From NCBI RefSeq assembly GCF_900156545.1, contig NZ_FTNW01000003.1, forward strand, positions 558,001-622,000: 64,000 nucleotides of DNA. The letters run 5' to 3'. The position numbers and the translations under genes are program-made. This document shows, piece after piece, positions 19,293-30,313 of this stretch. A model generated the notes under the pieces. It was not told the origin of the DNA. It ran no database searches and worked only from the letters and a program-made list of their open reading frames with translations. Source of the stretch: Aquipseudomonas alcaligenes (GTDB taxonomy: Bacteria > Pseudomonadota > Gammaproteobacteria > Pseudomonadales > Pseudomonadaceae). Each line of letters opens with the position of its first letter. The stretch's first letter is position 1.

Positions 19293-20620
19293 TTAGAGAA
19301 CCCCGGCCTTCTTCCAGGCCAGATAGCGTCCGACCAGCTCCGGCCCTAGTTCCTGCGGTCGTGCATCCAATACCGGTACGCCGTGCGCCAGCAGGCGCTC
19401 GTGCAGGCCGGCGCGAGCATTCAGGTAGTCGACCGTGCCGCAGTAGGCCAGGGCCTGCTCGTAGTCCTGCACCTGGGTGTGGCGCAGGCGATCCAGTACT
19501 TCCTCGCGCAGGCTGGCAATCAGTACCCGATGCTGGCGGCCTAGGCGCTTGACCGCGCCGAGCAGCTCCTCGTCGTCCTCGTCGCGCAGGTTGGTCACCA
19601 GCACCACCAGCGCACGGCGGCGCTGGCGCGCCAGCAGGGCATTGATCGCGGCTGCGTAGTCGGCTGGGCGACGGGTGCTGTCGAGCGCGTACACGGCGTT
19701 GAGCAGGCTGCCGATATGGGCCTGGCCCTTGACCGGGGCGACGTACTGGTCCTGCCCGCCGGCGAAGGTCGCCAGGCCCACGGCGTCGCCCTGGCGCAGC
19801 GCCACGTAGCTGAGCAGCAGGCAGGCATTGAGCGCATGGTCGAAGTGCGACAGCTCGTCGTCCTGGCTGCGCATGCGGCGGCCGCAGTCGATCAGGAAGA
19901 CGATCTGCTGGTCGCGTTCGTCTTGGTATTCGCGGGCGATGGGCGTACGTTTGCGCGCGGTGGCTTTCCAGTCGATCTGGCGCAAGGTGTCGCCGTCGCG
20001 GAAGTCACGCAGCTGGTGGAACTCCAGACCCAGGCCGCGTCGCTGACGCTGGCGCACGCCCATCTGGCTGAGCCAGTCGTCCACCGCCATCAACTGGGCG
20101 CCGTAGAGGCGGGCGAAGTCCGGGTAGACGCGGGTTTCGCTGGCCTGGTCGATGAAGCGGCGGGCCTGCCACAGGCGCAGCGGGCTGGGCAGCAGCAACT
20201 CGCAGCGCGGAATGCGGAAGTGTCCGCGCTTGAGCGGGCGTACCCGGTAGCCGAACTCGGTCTGCTCGCCCGGATGCAGCTCCACCTGTTGCGGCATGAA
20301 TTCGAAATCCATGTGCTCGGGTAGATGGTCGAAAACCTGCACCGCCAACGGCTGGCGATAGTCGTGGTGCAGGGTCAGGCGCACTTCGCTCCAGCGTCCC
20401 AGCGGCAGGTTGCCGGGCAGTTGGCGCTGCAGGCGCGGTGTCGGCAGGCGCCGCAGCCAGAGGGCATCTGCAGCGGCGATCAGCAGCAGTGCCAGCAGCA
20501 GGCCCCACCAGAGCGGCTGCAGGGTCTGCGGCAGCTTGATGCCGAGCAGCGGCAGGCTGCCGAGGACGATCGCCAGGGCCAGCAGGCCGCCGATCAGGGC
20601 GAGTAACAGGCGCGAGGGTT

Positions 20621-20624
<4 letters not shown>
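19293..20624 (-). CDS. DUF58 domain protein (MoxR-associated, vWA-like)
   Basis: A 443-residue protein with two N-terminal membrane helices and a C-terminal DUF58/von Willebrand A-like domain. The DUF58 signature is RDFRDGDTLRQIDWKATAR, followed by the MIDAS-like IVFLIDCGRRM. It starts with GTG at 20624, which overlaps the moxR stop (GTGA). As the last gene of the minus-strand MoxR operon it is expected to act with the AAA+ ATPase in protein-complex assembly at the membrane; the client is unknown. Confidence 0.9.
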
Positions 20625-21690
<1,066 letters not shown>

Positions 21691-21694
<4 letters not shown>

Positions 21695-22980
21695 AGGGCA
21701 TTCCTGAGAGTTTGCAGGTTGGCGACCTGGCGGGTGAAGTCGGCGGCGGACAGACGCTGTGCCGGCAGCGGGCGCATGGCGGCGCTGACGGCACCGCTGG
21801 GCAGGCGGGTGAGACGACCGAGAACCTGCCACTGTTCGGCCACCGGCAGGCGTTCGAAGCCGGGGTGACGATGGCGGGCACGGCGCAGGATGTCGCGCTG
21901 CAGATTGCTCAGCAGCTGTTGCTGGCCGACGCGGCGCAGCAGGAAGTCGGCGCCGGCGCGCAGGTGTTCCTCCAGCTGGCGGCGCGACGGCACCTGCGGC
22001 GTCTGCAGCGGGCCGTGACGCAGGCCGACGTGCCACAGCAGCAGGGCCAGCAGCAGGGCAAGGGCCAGCAGTGCGGCGGGGTAGTGCTTGAGCAGCTGGC
22101 TGAGCAGGTCATCGCGCTCGGCGCTGTAGACCAGGGTCACAGCGCTGTCCTGGCCCAGGTACCAGAGCAGCCAGGCGTTGTCGTAGTCGCCGATGCGGTC
22201 GTTCTGCCACAGCCAGGCATCGGTCAGCACGGTGATCAGGCCCTGCTCATGCTGCAGTTGCAGCATGTGGGTGGATTCACCGCTGTTGGCCCAGGCGTAG
22301 GCGCGGTTCTCGCTGTCGAGCAGGTGGAAGCTGGTGTTGAACTCGACGTAGGCCGGGGCGTCCTCGTTCTCCAGGTAGATCTTGGTCAGCTCCGGGTAGC
22401 GGTCTTCTTCCTCGGCGGCTTGCGCCTCCTCGTCGGGGCCGGCAGTCTCGGCTTCGGCTTCGGCTTCGGCTTCGGCTTCGGCTTCGGCTTCGGCTTCGGC
22501 TTCGGCTTCGCTATCCAGCGCTTCGTCCTCGACCGCGTCTTCGCTGCCTTCGTCCTCTTCGAGGCTGGTGTCGTACTGCTGCACGCCGATGCTGTCCAGC
22601 AGCAGGTCGCCGCTGCGACCTTCCTCCTCGTCCCACATCTCTTCGGCGACGAACACCAGGTGCCCGCCCTTGGCGGCCCAGTCCAGTACCTGCTGGCTCT
22701 GGCGCGGCGTCATGTTGTGGCGTGGCCCCAGCAGCATCAGGGTCTGGCCGGCGGCGGGCAGGTCCTTGAGCACTTCCAGGCCATCGGCGCGCCTGACGCT
22801 GATCTTCTGTTGGCGCAGGAACAGTTCGGCCGCCAGGTACTCGTTGGCCCTCGCCTCGGGAGAGGGGCCGTGGTCGATCTGTTCTTCGTAGGGTTGCAGC
22901 CGCTGCACCAGCAGCAGGCCGCCCCAGCCGAGGAGGATCAGCAGCAGGCCGCCGAGGGCAAGCTTCATCGGCCGAGTCAT
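21691..22980 (-). CDS. DUF4350 domain membrane protein with Glu-Ala repeat
   Basis: A 429-residue protein with an N-terminal membrane anchor (LALGGLLLILLGWGGLLLV), a DUF4350 domain (for example LMLLGPRHNMTPRQSQQVLDW) and a second membrane helix near LLALALLLALLLWHVGL before a cytoplasmic helical tail. Between them is a stretch of ten Glu-Ala dipeptides encoded by a hexanucleotide tandem repeat. Start and stop overlap both neighbouring genes by 4 bases. DUF4350 proteins accompany MoxR systems; the biochemical role is unknown. Confidence 0.85.
22448..22510. repeat. hexanucleotide tandem repeat inside the DUF4350 gene
   Basis: Ten perfect copies of GCTTCG (22451-22510) preceded by a half copy. 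On the coding (minus) strand they read as Glu-Ala codons. Because the unit is 6 bases, copy changes alter repeat length without a frameshift. Confidence 0.97.
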
Positions 22981-24563
22981 GCGCGGCGCTCCTGGGCGAA
23001 CAGGCGGCGCCAGGCCTCGCAGATGCCACGCTTGAGATTTTCCGGCGGCAGGCGGTGGCCGTAGGCGAGGTTCTGCCAGTGGCGGGTCAGAGCCTGGCTG
23101 AAACGGCTCAGTTCATCGTTGTGCAGGCCCTCGACCAGACGCAGTACTTCGCCCTCGGTGTGCGAACCCTTGAGGGGCAGGCGGTAATCATGCAGCAGGC
23201 GGCTGAGCAGGGCCCGATAGAGCAGGCCGAGGGCTTCGCGCGGGTGCTCGGCCCAGAGTCTTTCGGCCTCGCCGGCGACATCGTCGGGCAGGCTCTCCGG
23301 CGCGATTTCGAGGCCGAACAGCTGTTGCGGCATGGCGCGGACGCGGCGCTGCGGCAACCCGATGCGGCCGACGAAGATGCTCAGCCACTCGCGATAGCGC
23401 CACAGCAGCAGGCCGATCAGCAGGATCAGCGCGGCCCACAGCAGGGTTTCGACGGTCAGGGCGACCAGGTCCAGCTTGCCCCACCACTCGCCGATCTTGA
23501 GCAGTTTCTCGATCGTTTCGGCGAAGCCCTTGATGTCTTCCTCACTCGGCTCTTCGGCTTTTTCTTCTTCGCCGAAGCGCCAGCGGGTGACGGTTTCGCG
23601 ATTCTCGAAAGGCGCCGCTTCGAGCAGTCGGGTAATACCGTCCTGGGCGGCCTTGCTGGTCAGTGGCTGGCTGAGCAGACGCTCGGCATCCGGGCCCATG
23701 GGGTCGTCGAAAGGCACCGGGCAGCTGGCGGCCGGCTCGTCGGCCAGCGCTTCGCCGGCCGGCAGTACCAGCACCAGAGCGATGCCGGCCAGCAGCAGGG
23801 CATAGGCGCTGCCGAGCAGGCGCTGGCGCAGGCGGCGGAAGGTCAGCTCGATGTCCCAGGCTTCCAGCTCGGTGCGGCGGTTGAGATAGAGGGTGAAGCC
23901 GCAGGCGACGTAGATCGGCTCCCAGAACACCAGCACCAGCACGTAGAGCAGGTTGGACAGGTGTTCCAGCCACAGCCACTCGCCGCTACTGGCTGTGATC
24001 AGGGCGTTCCAGTCCCACTCGATCTCCACCTGCTGCGGCACCAGTAGCCAGAGCAGGGTGGCCAGGCCCATCCACAGGAGCATTTCCAGGTGCGCGCCGA
24101 AGATGGTCAGCCACGCGGCACTGCCTGCATGGCGCTGGCCGAGCACGGTCAGGCGCTTGCTGCGGGCTTCGCCGCCCAGGCCTTCGAGTTGCAGCACCGG
24201 CAGGTCGAAACTGCGTGTCGGGCTCAGCCGACGCCAGGTCAGACTGGCCAGCAGCTGCGGCTTGAGCAGGCCGGGTAGGGCGCGCAGCGCTTCCTTGAGC
24301 GTGGGCACTTCGCCGAACAACGAGCGCGACAGGATGTGCAGTGGCAGGCGCTCCCAGGCCGGCTTCAGCCACCAGAACAGCAGGGCGGCGAGGCCTGGAT
24401 AGCGCCACAACAGCACGCTGAGCAGGACGAACAGCGGCAGCGTCACGGCAGCCCAGCTGAGCATCAGCAGGCCGGCGTGGCGCCGGGCCAGGAGCACGCC
24501 AAGGTCGATGGCTTCCCAGGCGCTGCGCGGACGGATGGCAACGCTGGCGTCAGTCAGGCGCAT
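22977..24563 (-). CDS. DUF4129-type membrane protein of the MoxR operon
   Basis: A 528-residue membrane protein with several hydrophobic helices in the first 300 residues and another near LVALTVETLLWAALILLIGLL. The C-terminal part EHPREALGLLYRALLSRLL and SHTEGEVLRLVE resembles DUF4129, a common MoxR-associated domain. The ATG at 24563 overlaps the SpoIIM-like gene stop; a TTG at 24581 would add six residues. No enzymatic motif is seen. Confidence 0.8.
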   Translation of the reverse strand: MRLTDASVAIRPRSAWEAIDLGVLLARRHAGLLMLSWAAVTLPLFVLLSVLLWRYPGLAALLFWWLKPAWERLPLHILSRSLFGEVPTLKEALRALPGLLKPQLLASLTWRRLSPTRSFDLPVLQLEGLGGEARSKRLTVLGQRHAGSAAWLTIFGAHLEMLLWMGLATLLWLLVPQQVEIEWDWNALITASSGEWLWLEHLSNLLYVLVLVFWEPIYVACGFTLYLNRRTELEAWDIELTFRRLRQRLLGSAYALLLAGIALVLVLPAGEALADEPAASCPVPFDDPMGPDAERLLSQPLTSKAAQDGITRLLEAAPFENRETVTRWRFGEEEKAEEPSEEDIKGFAETIEKLLKIGEWWGKLDLVALTVETLLWAALILLIGLLLWRYREWLSIFVGRIGLPQRRVRAMPQQLFGLEIAPESLPDDVAGEAERLWAEHPREALGLLYRALLSRLLHDYRLPLKGSHTEGEVLRLVEGLHNDELSRFSQALTRHWQNLAYGHRLPPENLKRGICEAWRRLFAQERRA

Positions 24564-25530
24564 GGCGAGTCCGTCCGGCAAACAGGAAATAGGCGATCAC
24601 CAGCAGCCACAGGCCGGCGCCGACCCCGTACTTGGTCAGGGGGCTGGCGTAGGTCATCGAGGACCAATAGGCCTCGACGAAAGCAGCAATCAGCAGAAAC
24701 AGAATGACCCCGGCCACCAGCTGGATGGCCTGGCGGGCGGCGCGGCGCAGTGCCTCGCCACGGGGCAGGCGGCCAGGGGCGAGCAGTGCCCAGCCGAGCT
24801 TGAAACCAGCGGCGCCGGCGAACGCGATGGCGGTGAGTTCGAAGGCGCCGTGGCCGATGACGAAGGACCAGAAGGTTTCGCTGTAGCCGATGCGTGTCAG
24901 ATGGCCGGCGATGGCGCCGATCACCAGGCCGTTGTAGAGCAGGAAGAACAGGCTGCCAAGGCCGAAGATCAGGCCGCTGGCGAAGGTCTGAAAGGCGATG
25001 CCGATGTTGTTCATGATGTAGAAGCCGAACATCATCCAGTCGTCGCCGGAGTCGCGCTCGGCGAAGCGGCCGATACGTCTGGCGCCCGGGTCATACATTT
25101 CTTCCATCTCGCGCACCTGTTCCGGCGCGATCAGGCTGTAGATCAGTTCGGGGAACAGGTAGGTCAGCAGGCCCATGCCGATCAGGGCGCCAAAGAACAG
25201 CAGGCAACCGGCCAGCACGGCGCGCCATTCGTGGCGTACCAGTTGCGGGAAACCGGCTATCACGAAGCGGATGATCTGCGCACCCAGATGGCTGCGGTGG
25301 CGATAGAACTGCTGGTGGCCACGCATGGCCAGCTGCTGCAGCTGGTCGATCAGGTGGCTGCTGTAGCCGCGCTCCTCGGCCAGGGCCAGGTGCTGGCACA
25401 GGTGGCGATAGTCGTTGGCGAAGCGTTCGCAGGCCTGGCGCTCGGCCTTGCCCTTCTCCAGTGCGCTCAGGCACTCGTCGAAGCGTTGCCAGTCGGCAGC
25501 GTGGCGCTGTTCGAACAGATGCTGCTTCAT
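24550..25530 (-). CDS. SpoIIM-like (stage II sporulation protein M family) membrane protein
   Basis: A 326-residue polytopic protein of the SpoIIM/DUF95 family, which occurs widely in non-sporulating bacteria beside MoxR and RDD genes. After an N-terminal helical region it has about five membrane helices, with family features such as NNIGIAFQTFASGLIFGLGS and IGHGAFELTAIAFAGAAG. It overlaps the RDD gene stop and the DUF4129 gene start. Here it should be read as a MoxR-system component and not as evidence of sporulation. Confidence 0.87.
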   Translation of the reverse strand: MKQHLFEQRHAADWQRFDECLSALEKGKAERQACERFANDYRHLCQHLALAEERGYSSHLIDQLQQLAMRGHQQFYRHRSHLGAQIIRFVIAGFPQLVRHEWRAVLAGCLLFFGALIGMGLLTYLFPELIYSLIAPEQVREMEEMYDPGARRIGRFAERDSGDDWMMFGFYIMNNIGIAFQTFASGLIFGLGSLFFLLYNGLVIGAIAGHLTRIGYSETFWSFVIGHGAFELTAIAFAGAAGFKLGWALLAPGRLPRGEALRRAARQAIQLVAGVILFLLIAAFVEAYWSSMTYASPLTKYGVGAGLWLLVIAYFLFAGRTRHAPD

Positions 25531-26240
25531 GTTGACCCCAACAGGCCGCGAGCAATGCCGTGCAGGCGCTTCTCGGTCTGTTCCGGCAGGCTCTCCAGGG
25601 GCTCGGCGAGAATGCCGGCCAGCTCGGCGCGGCGCGCGGCCGAAAGGTCGGCGCTGCGCTCGGCGAAGTCCAGCAGGGCACGCTGCTCGACCAGGCTCAG
25701 GCTGAAGGGCGCGCGCTCGGCGTCTGCTTCCGGCAGCTGCGGGCGCTTGGGTGGTTCGTCGCGGTAGACCACCAGGGTGCCGGCGGCGAGGTCGCCGAGG
25801 CGTTTGAAACTCGGGTGACTGAGGCTGCTGACGGCGCCGACGCAGTAAGCGAAGGGCAGCATGTCCACGGCGCGCAGCAGGTTGCGGGTCAGCGAAGCTG
25901 CCCAGCCCACTGGCGTGCCGTCATCGTGTATCACGCGCAGGCCCATGGCCTTCTTGCCAGGGGTGCGGCCCTGGTAGAGCACTTCGAACAGCACCGGGTA
26001 CCACCAGTTGATCAGGAAATACAGGATGGTGCCGAGGCCCATGCCGAACTGGCCGAGGATAGCCAGGATGAAAAAGGCGCCCAGCAGAATGGCGCCGCGG
26101 ATCAGCAGATCGATGCCGAAGGCGAGGGCGCGCGGCAACAGGCCGGCGGGCCGGAGGATCAGGTCGATGCCCTCTGGCGTTTCCACCTGGTGGCGGGTGT
26201 CCAGCAATACGGCTGGGGGCGTGGCTGAAATGGCGGGCAT
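25527..26240 (-). CDS. RDD family membrane protein
   Basis: A 237-residue protein with an RDD domain: LLPRALAFGIDLLIRG in the first helix, and QGRTPGKKAMGLRVIHDDG before the later helix. RDD proteins are proposed transporters or membrane organisers. It is the first gene of the overlapping minus-strand MoxR operon. The start at 26240 (MPAISATPP) is chosen because upstream in-frame codons cross an apparent terminator hairpin. Confidence 0.88.
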   Translation of the reverse strand: MPAISATPPAVLLDTRHQVETPEGIDLILRPAGLLPRALAFGIDLLIRGAILLGAFFILAILGQFGMGLGTILYFLINWWYPVLFEVLYQGRTPGKKAMGLRVIHDDGTPVGWAASLTRNLLRAVDMLPFAYCVGAVSSLSHPSFKRLGDLAAGTLVVYRDEPPKRPQLPEADAERAPFSLSLVEQRALLDFAERSADLSAARRAELAGILAEPLESLPEQTEKRLHGIARGLLGST

Positions 26241-26297
26241 CGGTCTACTGCATCGAAGAATGCCTGATGCTAGCGAGCAGCAGGTCGCTAAAGCAAT

Positions 26298-26318
26298 CGG
26301 GCCGCGCAAGGCGGCCCG
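26298..26318 (-). terminator. stem-loop downstream of the 26333-27139 gene
   Basis: Eight-base-pair GC stem CGGGCCGC / GCGGCCCG, loop GCAAG, 15 bases beyond the stop of the minus-strand gene. The following T content is weak, so termination may be partial. Confidence 0.55.
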
Positions 26319-26332
26319 AACTTTCACCGCGC

Positions 26333-27139
26333 TCAGTGGGCCGGCGGGGGCAGCACGCCGAAGATGCGGTTGTACAGAACACCGATCATCACGATGAACA
26401 TCGGGATGGTCCAGATCAGGCCGATGCCCAGCGGCAGCATGCTGATCCAGACGACGATGTTCATCGTCAGGAACAGGAAGAAGACCTTGAACCAGTGCTG
26501 GGTGATCGCCTTGCAGGACACCATCATGGCCTGCCAGGGCGACAGCTTGCGCTCGACCACCAGCGGGATGGTCAGCAGTGTGGCAATCGACAGGTATATG
26601 CCGGGCAGTACCAGTAAGGCGAAGCCGATGATGATGGCGATGCTCATCAGAATGGCAGCGCCCAGCAGCGCCAGGGTGCGATTGAAGTGGCTGAAGAACT
26701 CGCTGAAACGCAGCGGTTGGCCGGCTGCCTGGCGAATGCCGATCATGTTGAAACCGGCCATGAACGGATAGGTGATGGCCAGGCTGACCACGGTACTGAT
26801 TACGGTGAGCAGCAGCATGCCGACAACGCCGGCCATTGCGGCTCCCTCGCCTCCGCCGATAGCGGCCAGACCGAAGGCGCCCAGTCCCAGGACCATGGCG
26901 ACCAGGTAGAGCGCGAGTTGGGCGCCGATCAGAACGCCGGCGCAGGCGAACAGACCGCCCCAGATCAGGCCTTTGGTGCCTTTGGTTTTGCGCCAGGCTT
27001 CGCCGAGCAGATCGAAGATGGCGAAGTCATAACGGCGGGTGAGGGCTTCCTCGATCGACAGGGCCTGGCCGGGCGCCGCCTTGTCCATGAGGTCGCTGCT
27101 GGGAATGGTATAGGGGTTTTGGAGCGTTACTTCATTCAT
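26333..27139 (-). CDS. polytopic membrane protein, BPSS1780-like
   Basis: A 268-residue inner-membrane protein. A 50-residue cytoplasmic start (ending around FDLLGEAWRKTKGTK) is followed by about six hydrophobic helices, including a glycine-rich loop GGGEGAAMAGVVGMLL. It resembles proteins annotated BPSS1780 or DUF975-like; no function is known. The ATG at 27139 is used; another at 27148 would add three residues. It is separated from the RDD gene by a hairpin, so it may be its own transcript. It is divergent from sbcB. Confidence 0.72.
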   Translation of the reverse strand: MNEVTLQNPYTIPSSDLMDKAAPGQALSIEEALTRRYDFAIFDLLGEAWRKTKGTKGLIWGGLFACAGVLIGAQLALYLVAMVLGLGAFGLAAIGGGEGAAMAGVVGMLLLTVISTVVSLAITYPFMAGFNMIGIRQAAGQPLRFSEFFSHFNRTLALLGAAILMSIAIIIGFALLVLPGIYLSIATLLTIPLVVERKLSPWQAMMVSCKAITQHWFKVFFLFLTMNIVVWISMLPLGIGLIWTIPMFIVMIGVLYNRIFGVLPPPAH

Positions 27140-27280
27140 GCGAGACATCCCTGGTCGTGGTAGGTATTCCGAGCGGCGCATGCTAGCGACAGTGGCATGA
27201 CGCCAGCAAGTACGCGCCGCGCGGCGCGTGAGCGCGATCATGCTTTGTTAGACTGGCCCTCTCACGTTGAAGGATCGCCC

Positions 27281-28714
27281 ATGAGCTCCAGCATCTTCTG
27301 GTACGACTACGAAACCACCGGCATCAACCCGCGCTGCGATCGCCCGCTGCAGGTCGCCGGTCTGCGCACCGATGAACAGCTCAACGAGATCGGCGAGCCG
27401 CTCAACCTCTATTGCAGGCCCTCGGACGATATCCTGCCGCATCCGGCGGCCTGCAGGATTACCGGTATCACGCCGCAGATTCTGGCGGAGAGGGGGCTGA
27501 CCGAGGCCGAGTTCATGGCGCGAGTGCATGCTCAGCTGGCGCAGCCCGGCACCTGTGGCGCCGGCTACAACAGCCTGCGTTTCGATGACGAGGTGACGCG
27601 CTACAGCCTCTACCGCAATTTCTATGATCCCTATGCCCGCGAGTGGCAGGGTGGCAACAGCCGCTGGGATCTGATCGATCTGGTGCGCGCCACCTATGCG
27701 CTGCGTCCGGACGGCATCGAGTGGCCGCAGGACGAGGAGGGGCGAGTGTCGCTCAAGCTGGAGCGGCTGACCCAGGCCAATGGCATCGAGCATGGCCAGG
27801 CGCACGATGCGCTGTCCGATGTGCGGGCCACCATCGATCTGGCGCGGCTGATCAGGGCACGCCAGCCACGTCTCTATGATTTTCTCTACAAGCTGCGTGG
27901 CAAGCATCAGGTGATGGAGCAGATTCGCCTGCTGCAGCCGGTGGTGCATGTGTCCGGTCGTTTTGCCGGCAGCCGTCACTACCTGGCGCCGGTATTGCCG
28001 CTGGCCTGGCATCCGCGCAATCGCAATGCGCTGATCGTCTGCGACCTGCAGGCCGATGTGCAGCCTCTGCTGGAACTGGATGCCGAGACATTGCGCCGGC
28101 GCCTGTACACCCGGCGCGACGAGTTGGGCGAGGGTGAATTGCCGGTGCCGCTCAAGCTGCTGCACATCAACAAGTGCCCGGTCGTGGCGCCGATGAAGGT
28201 GTTGCGCGAGCAGGACCTGGTTCGCCTGCAGCTCGACCTGGCCGAGTGCGAGCGGCAGGCCGAGGTACTGCGACAGGCGCAGGCGGTCTGGCAAGCCAAG
28301 TTGGCGGAGATTTATGCGAGCGATGACTTTGCAGCGCTGGACGATCCCGAACAGCAGCTTTATTCAGGATTCCTCGGCGATCGCGATAAGCGTTTGTGCG
28401 AGCAGGTGCGGGTAGCATCGGCCGAGCAACTCGCGCGCGATCATTGGGCGTTCGCCGATGTGCGCCTCGATGAGTTGCTGTTTCGTTACCGTGCGCGCAA
28501 CTTCCCGAGTTCACTGTCGGGGGCGGAGTTGGCGCGCTGGCGGGAGTTCTGCCAGCAGCGTCTTAGCGATAGTTCCCTGGGGGCGCCCAATACGCTGGAT
28601 AACTTCGCGCAGGCATTGCAGGAGGAGTGGCTGCTGGCATCACCGGCACAGCAGCAGGTATTGCAAGCCTGGCGTGAGCATGCGCAGTTACTGCGCAGTC
28701 GATACTGCTCCTGA
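27281..28714 (+). CDS. sbcB: exodeoxyribonuclease I
   Basis: Single-strand-specific 3'-5' DNA exonuclease for recombination and mismatch repair, 477 residues. The DEDD catalytic motifs begin with FWYDYETTGINP and continue with GYNSLRFDDEVTRY and HDALSDVRATI. The C-terminal exonuclease I helical extension is present to residue 477. The ATG at 27281 is chosen from the conserved N-terminus. It converges on mvaT, as in P. aeruginosa. Confidence 0.96.
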   Translation: MSSSIFWYDYETTGINPRCDRPLQVAGLRTDEQLNEIGEPLNLYCRPSDDILPHPAACRITGITPQILAERGLTEAEFMARVHAQLAQPGTCGAGYNSLRFDDEVTRYSLYRNFYDPYAREWQGGNSRWDLIDLVRATYALRPDGIEWPQDEEGRVSLKLERLTQANGIEHGQAHDALSDVRATIDLARLIRARQPRLYDFLYKLRGKHQVMEQIRLLQPVVHVSGRFAGSRHYLAPVLPLAWHPRNRNALIVCDLQADVQPLLELDAETLRRRLYTRRDELGEGELPVPLKLLHINKCPVVAPMKVLREQDLVRLQLDLAECERQAEVLRQAQAVWQAKLAEIYASDDFAALDDPEQQLYSGFLGDRDKRLCEQVRVASAEQLARDHWAFADVRLDELLFRYRARNFPSSLSGAELARWREFCQQRLSDSSLGAPNTLDNFAQALQEEWLLASPAQQQVLQAWREHAQLLRSRYCS

Positions 28715-28731
28715 GGTATTGGCGGACAAAT

Positions 28732-28759
28732 AAAAATGCCGGCAAGCGCCGGCATTTTT
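28732..28759. terminator. bidirectional terminator between sbcB and mvaT
   Basis: Perfect 12-bp stem AAAAATGCCGGC / GCCGGCATTTTT with loop AAGC. A- and T-tracts at both sides serve sbcB on the plus strand and mvaT on the minus strand. Confidence 0.95.
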
Positions 28760-28772
28760 CATCGCGGAGGGA

Positions 28773-29153
28773 TTAACCCAGCAGGGTGGCCCAACCTTCC
28801 ACGGTGGCTGCGCCCCACTTGGCCTTCCACTCTTTCAGGGTCTTGTGGTTGCCGCCTTTGGTTTCGATCACTTCACCGGTGTTCGGGTTCTTGTATTGCT
28901 TGACCTTGCGCGCGCGCTTTCCGCTGGCCGGCTTGGCGGCGCCGCGGGCGGCCTTGCCGGCCTTTGCGCTTTCAGGGTCGAGCAGGGCGGTGATATCACG
29001 CAGCGACTTCTGGTATTCGGCCATCAGGCTGCGCAGTTTGCCTTCGAATTCCAGCTCTTTCTTCAGTTTGTCATCTTGCGACAGATTCTTCAGGCGCTCT
29101 TGCAGCTCTTTGATGGCTTCTTCGGTGGCGCGGTATTCGTTGATCAGCGACAT
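28773..29153 (-). CDS. mvaT: H-NS-like xenogeneic silencer MvaT
   Basis: A 126-residue nucleoid protein that binds AT-rich DNA and silences foreign genes. The N-terminal coiled coil starts MSLINEYRATEEAIKEL and mediates dimerisation and oligomerisation. The C-terminal DNA-binding domain has the RKVKQYKNPNTGEVIETKG and KTLKEWKAKWG segments typical of MvaT. The 283-base intergenic region before purU is comparatively AT-rich and should hold the mvaT and purU promoters. MvaT may act at the AT-rich rsmZ promoter and at 40936-41618 in this window; that is inference. Confidence 0.96.
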   Translation of the reverse strand: MSLINEYRATEEAIKELQERLKNLSQDDKLKKELEFEGKLRSLMAEYQKSLRDITALLDPESAKAGKAARGAAKPASGKRARKVKQYKNPNTGEVIETKGGNHKTLKEWKAKWGAATVEGWATLLG

Positions 29154-29436
29154 GTTTTTTACCCAGGTGGCCAGTTGCAGTTAGTAAGTGGGTTGATAAT
29201 AGACAGACACAATCGCCAAGTAAACCAGTCGGAAAAGTTTTGCCGGAATTAATCAATCGCCATGTCGCTTTCACCGATATCAGTGGCGCTATTGTTACCG
29301 TGCATTGCCTAATGCCGATCGCCGTAATCGGCCAGCTGAGCAAGTTATGGCGCAGTCTGCCGCTGCGGAACATTACTGAAGTTTTCTTCGGCTGCCGCTA
29401 GAATGGCCGCTTTGCGAAGTATCTGGAGTTTCTGTT

Positions 29437-30288
29437 ATGCGCACTTTCCGTCTGGTGATCGCCTGCCCGGACCGCGTGGGTATTGTGGCCAAGGTCAGTA
29501 GCTTTCTGGCGACCTACAATGGCTGGATAACCGAGGCCAGCCATCATTCGGACAATCAGAGTGGCTGGTTCTTCATGCGCCACGAAATTCGTGCGGATTC
29601 CCTGCCATTCGATCTCGACGGCTTTCGCCAGGCTTTTGCGCCCATTGCTCGCGAGTTCTCCATGGAGTGGCGCATCACCGATTCCGAGCAGAAGAAGCGG
29701 GTGGTGCTGATGGCCAGCCGCGAGTCGCACTGCCTGGCGGACTTGCTGCACCGCTGGCACAGCGACGAGCTGGACTGCGATATTCCTTGCGTGGTGTCCA
29801 ACCACAATGACCTGCGCAGCATGGTCGAGTGGCATGGCATCCCTTTCCATCACGTGCCCGTCGATCCGAAGGACAAGGCGCCGGCTTTCGCCGAAGTGGC
29901 TCGACTGGTCGGCGAGTACCATGCCGACGTGGTGGTGCTGGCGCGTTACATGCAAATACTGCCGCCGCAGCTGTGCCAGGAGTATGCCGGGCGGGTGATC
30001 AACATCCACCACAGCTTCCTGCCGTCCTTCGTTGGGGCCAAGCCCTATCACCAGGCCTCTCTGCGCGGGGTGAAACTGATCGGCGCCACCTGCCACTATG
30101 TCACCGAAGAACTGGATGCCGGCCCGATCATCGAGCAGGACGTGGTGCGCGTGAGTCATCGCGACAGCGTCGAAGATATGGTGCGCCTGGGCAAGGACGT
30201 GGAGAAGATGGCGCTGGCCCGCGGTCTGCGCTATCACTTGGAAGACCGCGTGCTGGTGCACGACAACAAGACGGTAGTGTTCGACTGA
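29437..30288 (+). CDS. purU: formyltetrahydrofolate deformylase
   Basis: Hydrolyses 10-formyl-THF to THF and formate, balancing one-carbon pools and feeding formate to PurT. The N-terminal ACT domain (FRLVIACPDRVGIVAKVSSF) is followed by a formyltransferase fold with NIHHSFLPSFVGAKPYHQA and a conserved aspartate in EELDAGPIIEQD. The 283-residue length is standard. GGAG precedes the ATG. It follows mvaT as in P. aeruginosa. Confidence 0.96.
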   Translation: MRTFRLVIACPDRVGIVAKVSSFLATYNGWITEASHHSDNQSGWFFMRHEIRADSLPFDLDGFRQAFAPIAREFSMEWRITDSEQKKRVVLMASRESHCLADLLHRWHSDELDCDIPCVVSNHNDLRSMVEWHGIPFHHVPVDPKDKAPAFAEVARLVGEYHADVVVLARYMQILPPQLCQEYAGRVINIHHSFLPSFVGAKPYHQASLRGVKLIGATCHYVTEELDAGPIIEQDVVRVSHRDSVEDMVRLGKDVEKMALARGLRYHLEDRVLVHDNKTVVFD

Positions 30289-30313
30289 CCGCTCTGCGCG
30301 GGAGGAGGACGAC

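Noticed and set aside
22448..22510. Short tandem repeats as a possible CRISPR array
   Set aside because: The unit is 6 bases with no spacers and lies in frame inside a gene.
24550..25530. SpoIIM similarity as a sign of sporulation
   Set aside because: The family is common beside MoxR and RDD genes in non-sporulating bacteria and no other sporulation gene is present.
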